64,000 bases of DNA, from the NCBI GenBank assembly GCA_016719945.1, contig JADJYE010000031.1:1-64000 (forward strand), read 5' to 3'. Position 1 is the stretch's first letter. The number at the start of each line of letters is the position of its first letter. The DNA is from Polyangiaceae bacterium. Lineage in GTDB: Bacteria; Myxococcota_A; Polyangia; Polyangiales; Polyangiaceae. Below the pieces are notes generated by a model. That model worked only from the letters and a program-made list of their open reading frames with translations, did not search any database and was not told the DNA's origin. Position numbers and translations under genes: made by a program. Below are positions 11,129-19,774 of the stretch, piece after piece.

Positions 11129-11404
11129 ATGGAACGCAGGTCCTGCGACACGGAGCCCACCAAGGTGCGGCTCCTTGCCTTTGCGGCAGTCCGTGACGTC
11201 CTCGGGGCCCCCGAGGTCGAGATCGTCCTGGCGACCCCGTGCACGACAGAGCAGCTTTGGCCGCAGCTGGTCGCGCTCTACCCGGCGCTGTCGCCCCATC
11301 GTCGCTCGATCCGGGTCGCCGTCAACGGCACGTACGCGTTCGCCGACGACGTCGTGCACGCGGGGGACGAGGTCGCGCTCTTGCCACCGGTGTCGGGAGG
11401 TTGA
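11129..11404 (+). CDS. moaD: Molybdopterin synthase small subunit MoaD
   Basis: A 91-residue ubiquitin-fold protein that carries sulfur as a C-terminal thiocarboxylate and donates it during conversion of cyclic pyranopterin monophosphate to molybdopterin, together with MoaE. The key feature is the C-terminal Gly-Gly (LLPPVSGG), preceded by AVNGTYA and the acidic DEVALLPP stretch typical of MoaD. The first 10 or so residues are not conserved, and translation may start slightly downstream. Its stop overlaps a TTG that is the probable start of moaA, and moaC and moaE follow, so the four form one operon. About 105 bases separate it from the divergent kinase operon. Confidence 0.9.
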   Translation: MERRSCDTEPTKVRLLAFAAVRDVLGAPEVEIVLATPCTTEQLWPQLVALYPALSPHRRSIRVAVNGTYAFADDVVHAGDEVALLPPVSGG

Positions 11405-12522
11405 CCTTGCCGACCCCTGCGCTCGCTCTCCCGACCCAGCCTCACTCCTCGAGCCCTCACGCTGAGGCGCAGCGGGCCCCGAGCGCTCCGCGCGGCGAGC
11501 GGAGGCTGCTCCCGGTGCTGCACGAGCGGCCCGCTGAGCGCAACGCGCCCTCGCCGCGGAGCGTCCGGCTCTCGGTCACCGACCGCTGCGACTTCGCCTG
11601 CACGTATTGCCGCCCCTCGCGCTCGGACGGCTACGCGTCGGAGCGCCTCGACCTCGGTGCGTGGAAGGTCCTCGTATCGGGGCTGCTGACCGCGGGGGTG
11701 CGTCGCTTCCGCCTCACCGGCGGTGAGCCGCTGGTTCACCCGGAGGTCGTGCGGATCGTCTCGGCCGTCGTGGAGGTCGCGGCGGCGGCGGGGCTCGAGC
11801 GCGAGATCGACCTGGCGATGACCACCAACGCGTCGCAGCTCGCGCGGCTCGCCAAGCCGCTCGCTGAGGCTGGCTTGCGGCGGATCAACGTCTCGATCGA
11901 CACGCTCGACGAGCAGCGCTTTCGGGCCATCACGCGCGGCGGGGAGCTAGCGCCGGTGCTCGCAGGCATCGACGCGGCGCTGGAGGCCGGCCTCACCCCG
12001 CTCAAGCTCAACACCGTCGTGCTCCGCGGGGTCAACGACGACGAGCTCGAGGGCCTCGTCCGCTTCGCGTGGGCGCGCGGCATGGTCCCTCGGTTCCTCG
12101 AGGTCATGCCGATCGCCGAGGGCGCACAGCTCGCGCGCAGCCACCTGGTGACGGTCGCAGAGATGCGCGCCTCCCTCGCGCACCTGCTGCAGCCCGACCC
12201 CGCCGTGGCCGAGCCCGATCGGGGCCCCGCGAAGTACGTGCGCGCGCGCGGCGCGAGCGAGCGCGTCGGGTTCATCTCGGGCACGAGCGACACGTACTGC
12301 GGTTCGTGTGATCGGCTGCGCGTCTCGTCGACGGGGACGCTCCGGCCGTGCCTCGCGACGGATGACGGCGTGGAGTCAGCGGCGGCCCTCGCGGCGGCCT
12401 CTACGGCTGGCGTCGCAGACTTGGTAGGAGAGGCGTGGTTGCTGAAGCCTGACGGGCGCACGTTCAAGGGCTGCACGGAGTCATCGGCAGCGCACGTCAG
12501 CATGCGGGCGATCGGGGGGTAG
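11401..12522 (+). CDS. moaA: GTP 3',8-cyclase MoaA
   Basis: A radical SAM enzyme catalysing the first step of molybdenum cofactor synthesis, the rearrangement of GTP that MoaC then completes. The N-terminal cluster motif CDFACTYC (CxxxCxxC) binds the SAM-cleaving 4Fe-4S cluster, followed by FRLTGGEPLVHPE. The second, substrate-binding cluster is supplied by CGSCDRLRVSSTGTLRPC. The C-terminus ends in Gly-Gly, as expected for MoaA. Upstream of the conserved region (SVRLSVTDRCDF) is a poorly conserved leader of about 50 residues. The start is taken as TTG at 11401, overlapping the moaD stop, with TTG 11407 as an alternative. The downstream fusion gene begins one base after its stop. Confidence 0.92.
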   Translation: MTLPTPALALPTQPHSSSPHAEAQRAPSAPRGERRLLPVLHERPAERNAPSPRSVRLSVTDRCDFACTYCRPSRSDGYASERLDLGAWKVLVSGLLTAGVRRFRLTGGEPLVHPEVVRIVSAVVEVAAAAGLEREIDLAMTTNASQLARLAKPLAEAGLRRINVSIDTLDEQRFRAITRGGELAPVLAGIDAALEAGLTPLKLNTVVLRGVNDDELEGLVRFAWARGMVPRFLEVMPIAEGAQLARSHLVTVAEMRASLAHLLQPDPAVAEPDRGPAKYVRARGASERVGFISGTSDTYCGSCDRLRVSSTGTLRPCLATDDGVESAAALAAASTAGVADLVGEAWLLKPDGRTFKGCTESSAAHVSMRAIGG

Positions 12523-12523
12523 G

Positions 12524-14034
12524 GTGGCGGATCGGATCGAAGAGGTCGTCTTTTCTTTCGAGGACACCGGCGAAAAGCTCTCGCTCTTGCCCCTCGCGGC
12601 GCGCCGGGCGCTCGACGTCTCGGGCCTCCGACTCTCACTCGAGGGCTACCAGTCGCTCCCCTACGAAGATCGTGTCGAGCTCGCCCTCCTCGGCGGCAAG
12701 GACCAGGTCGACACGGCGTCGGTCGAGCGGCTCGTGCGCACGAGCGCGCTCCCGCCCACGCGGATCAAGCCTGTCATCGACCCCGACCCGCGCGCGCCCC
12801 CGGATCAGCTCAATGGCGCGCTCGGTCCCAAGCGGGCCCTCGATCCGCTCGGCTGGCAGAAGCTCCGTGCGATCGAGCGCTACGCGCTGGTTCACGTCAT
12901 GCGCCGGTCGATCGCCCACGACGACCCCAGCCGCCTCGAGTCGGCGGTCGCGGTCCTGCTGCCGAGACAGGGGGGAGCGGCTCGCCGCGAAGAGTCCCCG
13001 GCGTCGTCGGCGATGAGCGATGGGCGCCGCGCGCCCGCTTCGCTGCGCCAAGACCCGCGGCGGAGTGAGACCGCCTCATGGGGTGGCGCCGAAGAGACGC
13101 CCTTCGATCGGCCGAGCCGAGCAGGCTCCGACGCGCACGATCGAGCGAGCCGCAGCGGGCGCGAGGAGTCGCCGTTCGATCGGCCGAGCCGCAGCGGGCG
13201 CGAGGAGTCGCCGTTCGATCGGCCGAGCCGCAGCGGGCGCGAGGAGTCGCCGTTCGATCGGCCGAGCCGCGGCGTCGCGGAGGCGGGCGGCGGGAAGCGC
13301 CAGAGCCCGCGCGCCCCCGAGCCCGCGACCGACGTGAGGACCTCGGCCACCGCCCGCTCCGAGGTCCCCGCGAGCTCGAACCTCCAGGAGTCTGGGATCC
13401 CGATGGCGCTCCTGCCCTCGTCGATGTTCGACGCCCCGCGCCGCTCGAGCCCCCCGCCCGCGCGCAAGGACGCAGGCCTTCCGCCGGTGCTCGGCTCCCC
13501 CATGAGCTCCCGGCCCCCGCCGCGCGAGTCGCTGTCTCGGCGCGAGCCCCCGAGCGCCATCTCCACGCACCTTGGCGAGGACGGCCACCTGCGCATGGTC
13601 TCCGTCGGAGACAAGGAGATCACCCACCGGCGGGCCAGCGCCACCGGCTACATTCAGATGTCGACCGAGACCGCGCGCCGCCTCGCGAAGAACGACACGT
13701 CGAAGGGAGACGTGCTGGCGATCGTGAGGGTGGCGGGGGTGATGGCCGTCAAGCGGACACTAGAGCTCATCCCCCTGTATCACCACGTGACCGTCACCAG
13801 CGTCGAGGTCCAGCTCGATCTCGACGCCAACACTGGCACCTCCAGGTGATGGCGGTGGTCGAGGCCGTCGACCGCACGGGCGTCGAGATGGAAGCCCTGA
13901 CCGCGGTCAGCGTGAGCTGCCTCACGATCTACGACATGTTGAAAGGAATCGATCGCGATATGGTCATTGGCGAGATCAAGCTGGCGTCGAAGAGCGGCGG
14001 CCGGAGCGGACCCTATGTGCGCGGCGACCGCTAG
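12524..14034 (+). CDS. moaC: Nitrate-reductase-associated-like/MoaC fusion, with a frameshift in MoaC
   Basis: From GTG 12524, residues 1-145 resemble the small family called nitrate reductase-associated protein (FSFEDTGEKLSLLPLAARRALD). Residues 145-345 are a Ser/Pro/Arg-rich linker with three copies of a 13-residue repeat. The last part is MoaC, cyclic pyranopterin monophosphate synthase: HRRASATGYIQMSTET, KGDVLAIVRVAGVMAVKRT, LIPLYHHV. The first frame stops at 13847-13849, within MoaC. The rest of MoaC (VDRTGVEMEALTAVSVSCL, YDMLKGIDRDM, KSGG) continues in another frame from an ATG at 13849 to 14034. One extra G at about 13847 would make a continuous SRVMAVVEAVDRTG, so this is a one-base deletion, a sequencing error, or a split gene coupled by TGATG. 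The residues expected to be catalytic (His, Glu-x-Glu, Asp, Lys) are all present across the two frames. Confidence 0.8.
13148..13264 (+). repeat. Three tandem 39-bp repeats in the fusion-protein linker
   Basis: Three copies of a 39-base unit encode SRSGREESPFDRP repeated end to end; a fourth, diverged copy (ETPFDRPSRAG) lies just upstream. The copies look identical at DNA level, indicating recent expansion or homogenisation. They form a charged flexible linker between the two domains. Confidence 0.9.
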
Positions 14035-14509
14035 ACCCGCGCGCGTCGTCAGCGAGCCCCTCAGCCTCGAGGCCGCGGTCTCTGCGGTCACCCACGGTGG
14101 CGCTGGCGCGGTCTCGACGTTCGTCGGCCTGGTGCGCGATCACAACGAGGGCCGCGCGGTGACGCTCCTCGAATACGAGGCGTACGGCTCGATGGCCGAG
14201 GCCGAGCTCGCGCGGATCGAAGCCGAGATCGAGGCGGCCGAGCCCGGCGTCCGCGTGTACGCCGCGCACCGGATCGGCGCGCTATCCGTCGGCGACGCCG
14301 CCGTGATCTGTGCGGCGAGCGCAGCTCACCGCGGGGAAGCCTTCCGGGCATGCCGACGCCTGATCGACGAGATCAAGGCGCGCCTGCCGATCTGGAAACG
14401 AGAGCACGGCGCGGACGGTCCCTATTGGGTCGGCTGGCGGGACGCCCGCTGCTCGGCCGACGACGACCACGAGCACGGCGCTCACGAGCACCGCCACGAT
14501 CCGCCGTGA
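14015..14509 (+). CDS. moaE: Molybdopterin synthase catalytic subunit MoaE
   Basis: A 164-residue MoaE that, as a heterotetramer with MoaD, inserts the dithiolene sulfurs to give molybdopterin. Diagnostic segments are GAGAVSTFVGLVRDHN, LEYEAYGSMAEAEL, HRIGALSVGDAAV and the lysine-bearing IKARLPIWKRE. The C-terminus has an unusual His/Asp-rich tail (DDDHEHGAHEHRHDPP) that could bind metal; this is inference. The ATG at 14015 overlaps the end of the MoaC reading frame by 20 bases. The gene converges on moeA, only 20 bases away. Confidence 0.92.
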   Translation: MCAATARPARVVSEPLSLEAAVSAVTHGGAGAVSTFVGLVRDHNEGRAVTLLEYEAYGSMAEAELARIEAEIEAAEPGVRVYAAHRIGALSVGDAAVICAASAAHRGEAFRACRRLIDEIKARLPIWKREHGADGPYWVGWRDARCSADDDHEHGAHEHRHDPP

Positions 14510-14529
14510 GCCGATGACGCGCGAGGGAC

Positions 14530-15753
14530 TCAAGCGCGGAGCGCGTCCGCGAACGTGATGACCTCGAGCGTCTCGCCGCCCGCGTAGTCGCCGCGCTCCG
14601 CGTCGATGACCACGAGGGCGTCGGCGCTCGCGAACGACGTGACCGCCCCCGAAGCCTGGTTGGCTGCGAGCACGGCGACCTCCACGCCGTCCCGGACCTC
14701 GAGTCTCGCCCGCGCGAGCTCCGTTCGCCCGGGCTTGCGCCTCAGCGTGCCCTCGACGCGCATGCGCCGGCGCTGGGGCAGGGGCTTCGGATCGCCCTGC
14801 ATCGCGCGCAACACGGGGACGCCGAACAGCAAGAACGTCAGCGACGCCGAGGCAGGGTTTCCCGGGAGACCCAGCACCATGGTGCGCCTCGAGCGACCGA
14901 CGGTCAGCGGCTTCCCCGGCTTCATCGCCACCTTGTAAAAGTCGATGGAGACGCCCGCGGCCTCGAGCGCCGGGCGGACGAAATCCTTGTCGCCCACGCT
15001 CACGCCGCCGATCGTGACGAGCACGTCGGTCCCCGCGAGCGCGCCCTCGATCGCCGCGCGCGCGCTGTCAGGGTCGTCTCGCACGAACGGCGCGACGCGC
15101 GCGATCGCTCCGACGCGACGCGCCGCCGCGGCGACGAACGTGCCGTTCGACTCGACGATCGACCCCGGGCGGGCCGGCTCGCCCGGGGAGCGGAGCTCGT
15201 CGCCCGTCCCCAACACCGTGACGAGGGGGCGGCGTGAGACGACGAGGCTCGAGCGCTCCAACGCGGCCACGAGCGCGAGCTGCCCCGGCCCGAGCCGCGT
15301 GCCGGACGACAGCGCCAGCGCCCCCGCTGCGAGATCGTCCCCGGCGCGTCGGACATGGGCCTGGGGAGGCGGCCTCACCGCCAGCTGGACGTGCGGCGCG
15401 CCGTCACGTTCGAGCGCCTCGACGTCTTCTTGCATGATGACGGCGTCGGCGCCGAGGGGCAGCGGGGCCCCTGTGTAGATCCGGACGGCGGCGCCCTCGG
15501 GGGCGCGAGCAGGGGCGGTGCCCGCCGCGCTCACGCCGCGCACCGGCAAGACGTACGGAGGCTCGCCCGTCAGGTCCGACGTGCGAACGGCGTAGCCGTC
15601 CATCGAGCTGTGGTCGAACGCCGGCAGCGGCCCGGGCGCGACGACGTCCTCGGCGAGGACACGGCCGTCTGCGTCGAGCAGCCCCACGCGCTCGGGGTTC
15701 AACCGAGGCGCGCCTGCGAGCAAGCGCGCGAGCGCCTCGTCGAACGTCAACAT
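14530..15753 (-). CDS. moeA: Molybdopterin molybdenumtransferase MoeA
   Basis: About 407 residues. MoeA hydrolyses adenylylated molybdopterin and inserts molybdate. The order is domain I/II FDHSSMDGYAVR, then the domain III MoaB/MogA-like fold with VLGTGDEL, SNGTFVAAAARRVGA, TIGGVSVGDKDFV and GLPGNPASASLTF, then a small beta-barrel domain IV. ATG at 15753 is chosen because it lies one base after the moaB TGA (TGACATG) and starts MLTFDEALARL, a normal MoeA N-terminus. It is the last gene of the minus-strand patatin-moaB-moeA operon and converges on moaE. Confidence 0.93.
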   Translation of the reverse strand: MLTFDEALARLLAGAPRLNPERVGLLDADGRVLAEDVVAPGPLPAFDHSSMDGYAVRTSDLTGEPPYVLPVRGVSAAGTAPARAPEGAAVRIYTGAPLPLGADAVIMQEDVEALERDGAPHVQLAVRPPPQAHVRRAGDDLAAGALALSSGTRLGPGQLALVAALERSSLVVSRRPLVTVLGTGDELRSPGEPARPGSIVESNGTFVAAAARRVGAIARVAPFVRDDPDSARAAIEGALAGTDVLVTIGGVSVGDKDFVRPALEAAGVSIDFYKVAMKPGKPLTVGRSRRTMVLGLPGNPASASLTFLLFGVPVLRAMQGDPKPLPQRRRMRVEGTLRRKPGRTELARARLEVRDGVEVAVLAANQASGAVTSFASADALVVIDAERGDYAGGETLEVITFADALRA

Positions 15754-15754
15754 G

Positions 15755-16276
15755 TCATGCTCCGCCTGCTCGGGGGGCCGCGTGCCCGTGGTGCACAGCA
15801 CGGCCACGCGCGAGCGCGACGGCGTGGCCGAGGATCGGCGCCACCAACGCGGGGATGGCGAGGCGCAGGGCCTTCGGACTACCGGGGAGCGCGAAGACGA
15901 CGCGACCGCCGACCACGCCGGCGGTCGCGTTGGAGAGCATGGCCCGCGGGCCGACGTCGTCCCACGACATCCTGCGGAACGCCTCCCCAAAGCCGAGCAT
16001 CGGCTTGTCGAAGAGCGCCTCGAGCGCCTCGAGCGTGACGTCGCGAGGCGCGAGCCCGGTCCCGCCGGTCGTGACGATCGCGTCGACGTCCTCGAGCTTG
16101 GAGAGGGCGAGGATGACGCCCCGGATGAGCTCGACCTCCTCCCGCACGATCTGGTGGGTCACCAGCTCGACGCCGGCGGCCGCGAGCAGCTCGCGCAGCG
16201 CGCGCCCGCCCTCGTCGTCGGCCTCCGTGCGCGTGTCGCTCAGCGTGACGGTCGCGACCTTGACCAGCGCTGCCAT
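15755..16276 (-). CDS. moaB: Molybdopterin adenylyltransferase (MoaB/MogA family)
   Basis: A 173-residue single-domain MoCF-fold protein that activates molybdopterin by adenylylation before MoeA acts. Motifs are KVATVTLSDTR, the signature IVTTGGTGLAPRDVT, and the nucleotide-site segment FALPGSPKALRLAI. Its ATG is separated from the upstream patatin TGA by one base and its TGA from the moeA ATG by one base, so all three are co-translated. Sequence reading cannot choose between moaB and mog as a name; the short length and single domain favour MoaB. Confidence 0.88.
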   Translation of the reverse strand: MAALVKVATVTLSDTRTEADDEGGRALRELLAAAGVELVTHQIVREEVELIRGVILALSKLEDVDAIVTTGGTGLAPRDVTLEALEALFDKPMLGFGEAFRRMSWDDVGPRAMLSNATAGVVGGRVVFALPGSPKALRLAIPALVAPILGHAVALARGRAVHHGHAAPRAGGA

Positions 16277-16277
16277 G

Positions 16278-17168
16278 TCAACCTCCGCCCGCGGCCGCCA
16301 AGGGCGTGCGCGGGGCCTCGATGATCTCGATCGAAAACGGCATGTTCAGCGCCTCCTCGAGGCGGTCCGGATCGAAGTCGAAGTGCCGCAGCCTGATGGG
16401 GCTCGTCGGCGAGACGAGCCTGAGCGTCACCCCCTCGGGCGGGCGCGGCGTCCGCTCTCGCTCGAACAGCGTCGGCGAGACGGCTCCGCCCTGGTATGGC
16501 GTGACGATCGTGATGTCGGTGGCGCCTCGGGCGATCAGCTCGCCGAGCAGCGTGTTGTCTGCCGCGCCGCCGTCGACGTGGACCTCGCCGTCGAGGACCA
16601 CGAAGCGCGCGTATAGCCCCGGGATGGTGCAGCTCGCGACGATGACGTCGTGCATGTCGGCTCGGGTGCGGTTCGAGTGGACGACCAGGGCCTCGGCGCG
16701 GACCGCCAGCGCGTGCACCCGGCTCGGCTCGTCGAAGGGGGCGTCGGGCCGGAGCTCGGGGGCAGGGCGGCGGCCGAGCGGGGCGCGAACCCGCGACCGC
16801 GCGACCTCGAGCGCGCTCTTCAGCATGCGGCTCGCGCGCGTGGTCGAAACGAGCAGCTCCATGTCGCTGCCGACGATCCGCTCGTTCGGGATGAAGCGCG
16901 AGAGCGCCTCGCGGACGATCGTCGCCATGCCGAAGGGACCGCCATCCGAGCGCAGGTAGCGGCGCGACAGGATCTTCGTGTTGGCGAGGGAGCGAAAGAA
17001 GCTCGGCCCGTCCGCGGACAGCCCCGAGACGACGACGGCGCCGCAGATGGAGCCGCTGGACGCCCCGGCCACGAGGTCGAACCGCTCCCCTGCCTCGTTC
17101 AGACGCTGCACGGCGCCGACCTGGAAGGCTGCGCGGCACCCGGACCCTGGCAAGCAAAGCGCGCGCAA
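16278..17168 (-). CDS. Patatin-like phospholipase family protein
   Basis: A 296-residue acyl-hydrolase fold. The N-terminus has CLPGSGCRAAFQVGAV in place of the usual GGGxRG oxyanion loop. The nucleophile elbow is GASSGS, and the catalytic Asp motif is EVHVDGGAADN. No signal peptide is visible, so it is probably cytoplasmic or peripheral. It heads an operon with moaB and moeA, but nothing in the sequence explains a link to molybdenum cofactor, and co-transcription may be accidental. Its start is 78 bases from the divergent lgt start. Activity on phospholipid is inferred from the family only. Confidence 0.85.
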   Translation of the reverse strand: MRALCLPGSGCRAAFQVGAVQRLNEAGERFDLVAGASSGSICGAVVVSGLSADGPSFFRSLANTKILSRRYLRSDGGPFGMATIVREALSRFIPNERIVGSDMELLVSTTRASRMLKSALEVARSRVRAPLGRRPAPELRPDAPFDEPSRVHALAVRAEALVVHSNRTRADMHDVIVASCTIPGLYARFVVLDGEVHVDGGAADNTLLGELIARGATDITIVTPYQGGAVSPTLFERERTPRPPEGVTLRLVSPTSPIRLRHFDFDPDRLEEALNMPFSIEIIEAPRTPLAAAGGG

Positions 17169-17246
17169 CCTAACTCCCCCTCATCACGGTGTCCGCGGCA
17201 TCAAAAGGTGCTTTAGCGGTGCGCCTTCCGGAAGTAGAGTCCCGCC

Positions 17247-18497
17247 GTGTTCGGCCCGCTCATCCCGTATATCAAAATCCCCGAGATACCGCTCGGGCCG
17301 CTCCCGTCTCCGCTGAACAGCATCAAGCCCTTCGGGGTGCTCGTCGCGACGGGCGTGTACGTCGGCGCGATCCTCGCGCTGCGCCGAGCGCGACAGCGCA
17401 GGCTCGACGAGAACAAGATGAACTCGTTCATCCTGTACGTCGTCGGGGTCGGCTTCATCGGCGCCCACGTCTTCGACGCCATCTTCTACACCCCCGAGCG
17501 GCTCGCGAAGGACTGGACCTACCTGTTCCAGCTCTGGGCCGGCCTCTCGAGCTACGGCGGCTTCATCGGCGCGATCATCGGGCTCGTCATCTTCAAGTAC
17601 ACGAAGAAGGAGAGCGTCATCGCCTACGCCGACGTCGTGTGCTCGGCGTTCCCGGTTTCGTGGGTCTTCGGCAGGGCCGGGTGCGCTTCGGTGCACGATC
17701 ACCCGGGGCGCGAGACGACGCACTGGCTCGGGATGCAGTACTACCACCCCAAGGCGAGCGCGCTCGTGAAGCCCACGTTCAGCGACTCGTCGAGCTGGGG
17801 CCTGCTCTACGATCCGACCCAGACCGTCGGGAAGTTCGACCTCGGCTTCATCGAGTTCGCCCTCACCATTCCGCTCGCGCTCGCGTTCATCTTGCTCTGG
17901 CGGCAGCGCCCGCGACAGCCCGGCTTCTTCGCCGGGTGGATGTCCATCCTCTACGCCCCGGTGCGGTTCGTCCTCGACTTCTTCCGCATCGAAGACGGCG
18001 GACCCCACGAGGCCGACCCGCGCTACCTCGGCCTCACGCCCGCGCAGTTCGCGTGCTTCGGTCTGCTCGTCCTCGGGGTGATGCTGGTGCGCTACTCGCG
18101 TTCGCTGGCTCCGGTGCCCGCCACCTGGGAGGCCCTCCACAAGGAGGCAGATCTCGCCGAGGCCGCGCAGCGCAAGCGAGAGCGCGAAGAAGAGGCGAAG
18201 CGTGAGGCAGCCGCCGAGAAGGCGAGGGCGCGCCGGCGGCGTGCAGCTCTCGACGACGAGGAGAGCCCGCCCAAGCCGCGCAAGAAGCGGCGCGCGCCCA
18301 AGCCCGAGGCCGAGCCCAAGGAAGAAGGCGGCGAGAGCCCGAGCGCCGCGGACGCGCCCTCCAAGCCGTCGAGCGACCGCGCCGCGGCCGAGCCCAAGCC
18401 GAGCGCCAAGGCGGCGCAACCCGAGGTCGACTCGAAAACCGAGCCGAAGCCGGAGGAGAAGGCCGACGAGCCCGCGAAGGAACCCGACGCGACGTGA
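17247..18497 (+). CDS. lgt: Prolipoprotein diacylglyceryl transferase Lgt with a long charged C-terminal tail
   Basis: An inner-membrane enzyme that transfers diacylglycerol to the lipobox Cys of prelipoproteins. The first 290 residues contain about seven hydrophobic segments. Family features are LSSYGGFIGAIIG (normally HGG), FGRAGCASVHDHPGRET (the GRxGC signature with the essential Arg near residue 142) and APVRFVLDFFRI. The His-to-Tyr change at HGG and the HDHPG variant are unusual against E. coli Lgt. Residues 295-416 are a Lys/Glu/Ala/Pro-rich, probably cytosolic extension with no known function. GTG 17247 is the start; there is no clear ribosome site. Several lipoproteins in this window are plausible substrates. 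Confidence 0.88.
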   Translation: MFGPLIPYIKIPEIPLGPLPSPLNSIKPFGVLVATGVYVGAILALRRARQRRLDENKMNSFILYVVGVGFIGAHVFDAIFYTPERLAKDWTYLFQLWAGLSSYGGFIGAIIGLVIFKYTKKESVIAYADVVCSAFPVSWVFGRAGCASVHDHPGRETTHWLGMQYYHPKASALVKPTFSDSSSWGLLYDPTQTVGKFDLGFIEFALTIPLALAFILLWRQRPRQPGFFAGWMSILYAPVRFVLDFFRIEDGGPHEADPRYLGLTPAQFACFGLLVLGVMLVRYSRSLAPVPATWEALHKEADLAEAAQRKREREEEAKREAAAEKARARRRRAALDDEESPPKPRKKRRAPKPEAEPKEEGGESPSAADAPSKPSSDRAAAEPKPSAKAAQPEVDSKTEPKPEEKADEPAKEPDAT

Positions 18498-18823
18498 GGC
18501 GGCAGCGCGGTGAATCGGCCGCGACGTGGCTTGACGCCTCACTCGAAACCGATAGCTTGAAAGCTCCGGCTGTCATGGTTCCCTCTTCGAGTGTTCGGTC
18601 CCCGCGCCGCCGCGGGGCGTCCGCGCCGCACGCGCCCGCGCAGGCTCGGACGAGAAGGATGCTCACGTTCGGGGGTGGGAACGCGCTGGCTCGTAAGCCT
18701 GATATCGTCCCGGGTGGGCTTGAGGTCGTCCGGGTAGAGGTCGAAGGGCGAGCGCACTCGCCGTTCGTGTTGGAAGAACGTTTCGCAAAGCGCCTTTAAG
18801 GAGGCAAAACAGGTTGATGTTCG
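18498..18823 (+). promoter_or_regulatory. Promoter and long leader of the RRM protein gene
   Basis: This 326-base gap has no gene. A sigma-70-like pair, TTGACG (18531-18536) and TAGCTT (18553-18558) with a 16-base spacer, would give an untranslated leader of roughly 255 bases. The leader ends with a strong Shine-Dalgarno, TAAGGAGG (18798-18805), about 18 bases before the ATG, which is farther than usual. A long leader on an RNA-binding protein gene suggests post-transcriptional or cold-type regulation; this is inference. Confidence 0.4.
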
Positions 18824-19708
18824 ATGGCTGAGGATTCCAGGAAGCTGTTCGTTGCTGGGTTGCCCGATTCGATTAGTGAGGACGTGCTGCGGCAGTTGTT
18901 CGAGGCGACGGGCGGGAGCGTCGCCGAGGTCAGCCTGCCGAAGGACCGCGCGACCGGGAGGCCCCGCGGCTTCGGGTTCGTGACGATGTCCACGACGGAA
19001 GCCGCGAATGTGGCGCGCGAGGCGCTGCATGGCAGCTTTCAAGGGGGTCGGAGCATCTCCGTCCGACCGTTCGAGTCGGCTCCTCCGAAGCGTGAAGGGG
19101 GACCCCCGAGCGGGCCGCGGTCCTCGGCCGGTGGACCGCCGACCGACTCGCCCGACCGCAAGATCTACATCGGGAACCTTCCCTACGACGCCACGCCCGA
19201 GGAGGTCGAGGCGGTCGTCAACGGAACGGGAGCTGGCCCGGTGGTCCGGGTGATCATGCCAGCGGATCCCGACGGTCGCCGCCGTGGCTTCGCGTTCGCC
19301 TACATGGCCAGCGTCGAAGCAGCCCGCGGCGCCCTCGACCTCTTGAAGGGCGTCGAGGTGCGCGGCAGGCGCCTCGTCATCAATCAGGCCCACGACCGCC
19401 CGCCGCGCGACGACCGTGGCTTCGGCGGCGGTCCGCCCTCCGGCCCGCGCTCCGACTACGGCGGTGGCGGTGGCGGGTTCGGTGGTCCTCCGAGAGACTT
19501 CGGCCCTCCGGCCGGCGGGGCCCCCGGCGCGCCTGGCCCGGGCGCCGGCGATCGCCGCGTCGGCGGCGGGGGCGCTCCCCCCCAGGGTCGCAAGACCTTC
19601 GACGAGCGTCGCAAGAAGACGCACGACGACGGCGGCGGCGGCGGGGGTCGGGGTCGCCGCAACAAGAACGACTGGGACACCCGCGACGACTGGGGCAAGG
19701 ACGAGTAG
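18824..19708 (+). CDS. RNA-binding protein with two RRM domains and a glycine-rich tail
   Basis: A 294-residue protein. RRM1 (residues 7-85) has RNP2 LFVAGLP and RNP1 RGFGFVTM. RRM2 (about 112-188) has RNP2 IYIGNLP and RNP1 RGFAFAYM. The remaining 100 residues are Gly/Pro/Arg/Asp-rich with poly-Gly runs, resembling eukaryotic hnRNP-type tails and the cold-inducible RNA-binding proteins of cyanobacteria and myxobacteria. It probably binds single-stranded RNA in the cytoplasm; targets are unknown. It stands alone on plus strand with its own leader and is followed by rpmG. Confidence 0.9.
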   Translation: MAEDSRKLFVAGLPDSISEDVLRQLFEATGGSVAEVSLPKDRATGRPRGFGFVTMSTTEAANVAREALHGSFQGGRSISVRPFESAPPKREGGPPSGPRSSAGGPPTDSPDRKIYIGNLPYDATPEEVEAVVNGTGAGPVVRVIMPADPDGRRRGFAFAYMASVEAARGALDLLKGVEVRGRRLVINQAHDRPPRDDRGFGGGPPSGPRSDYGGGGGGFGGPPRDFGPPAGGAPGAPGPGAGDRRVGGGGAPPQGRKTFDERRKKTHDDGGGGGGRGRRNKNDWDTRDDWGKDE

Positions 19709-19774
19709 CGCACACCTGGCTGCGCCCGTTCGAACCGTTGGGCTCGTCCAACCGGGCCCGATGATGTTGCGGGC

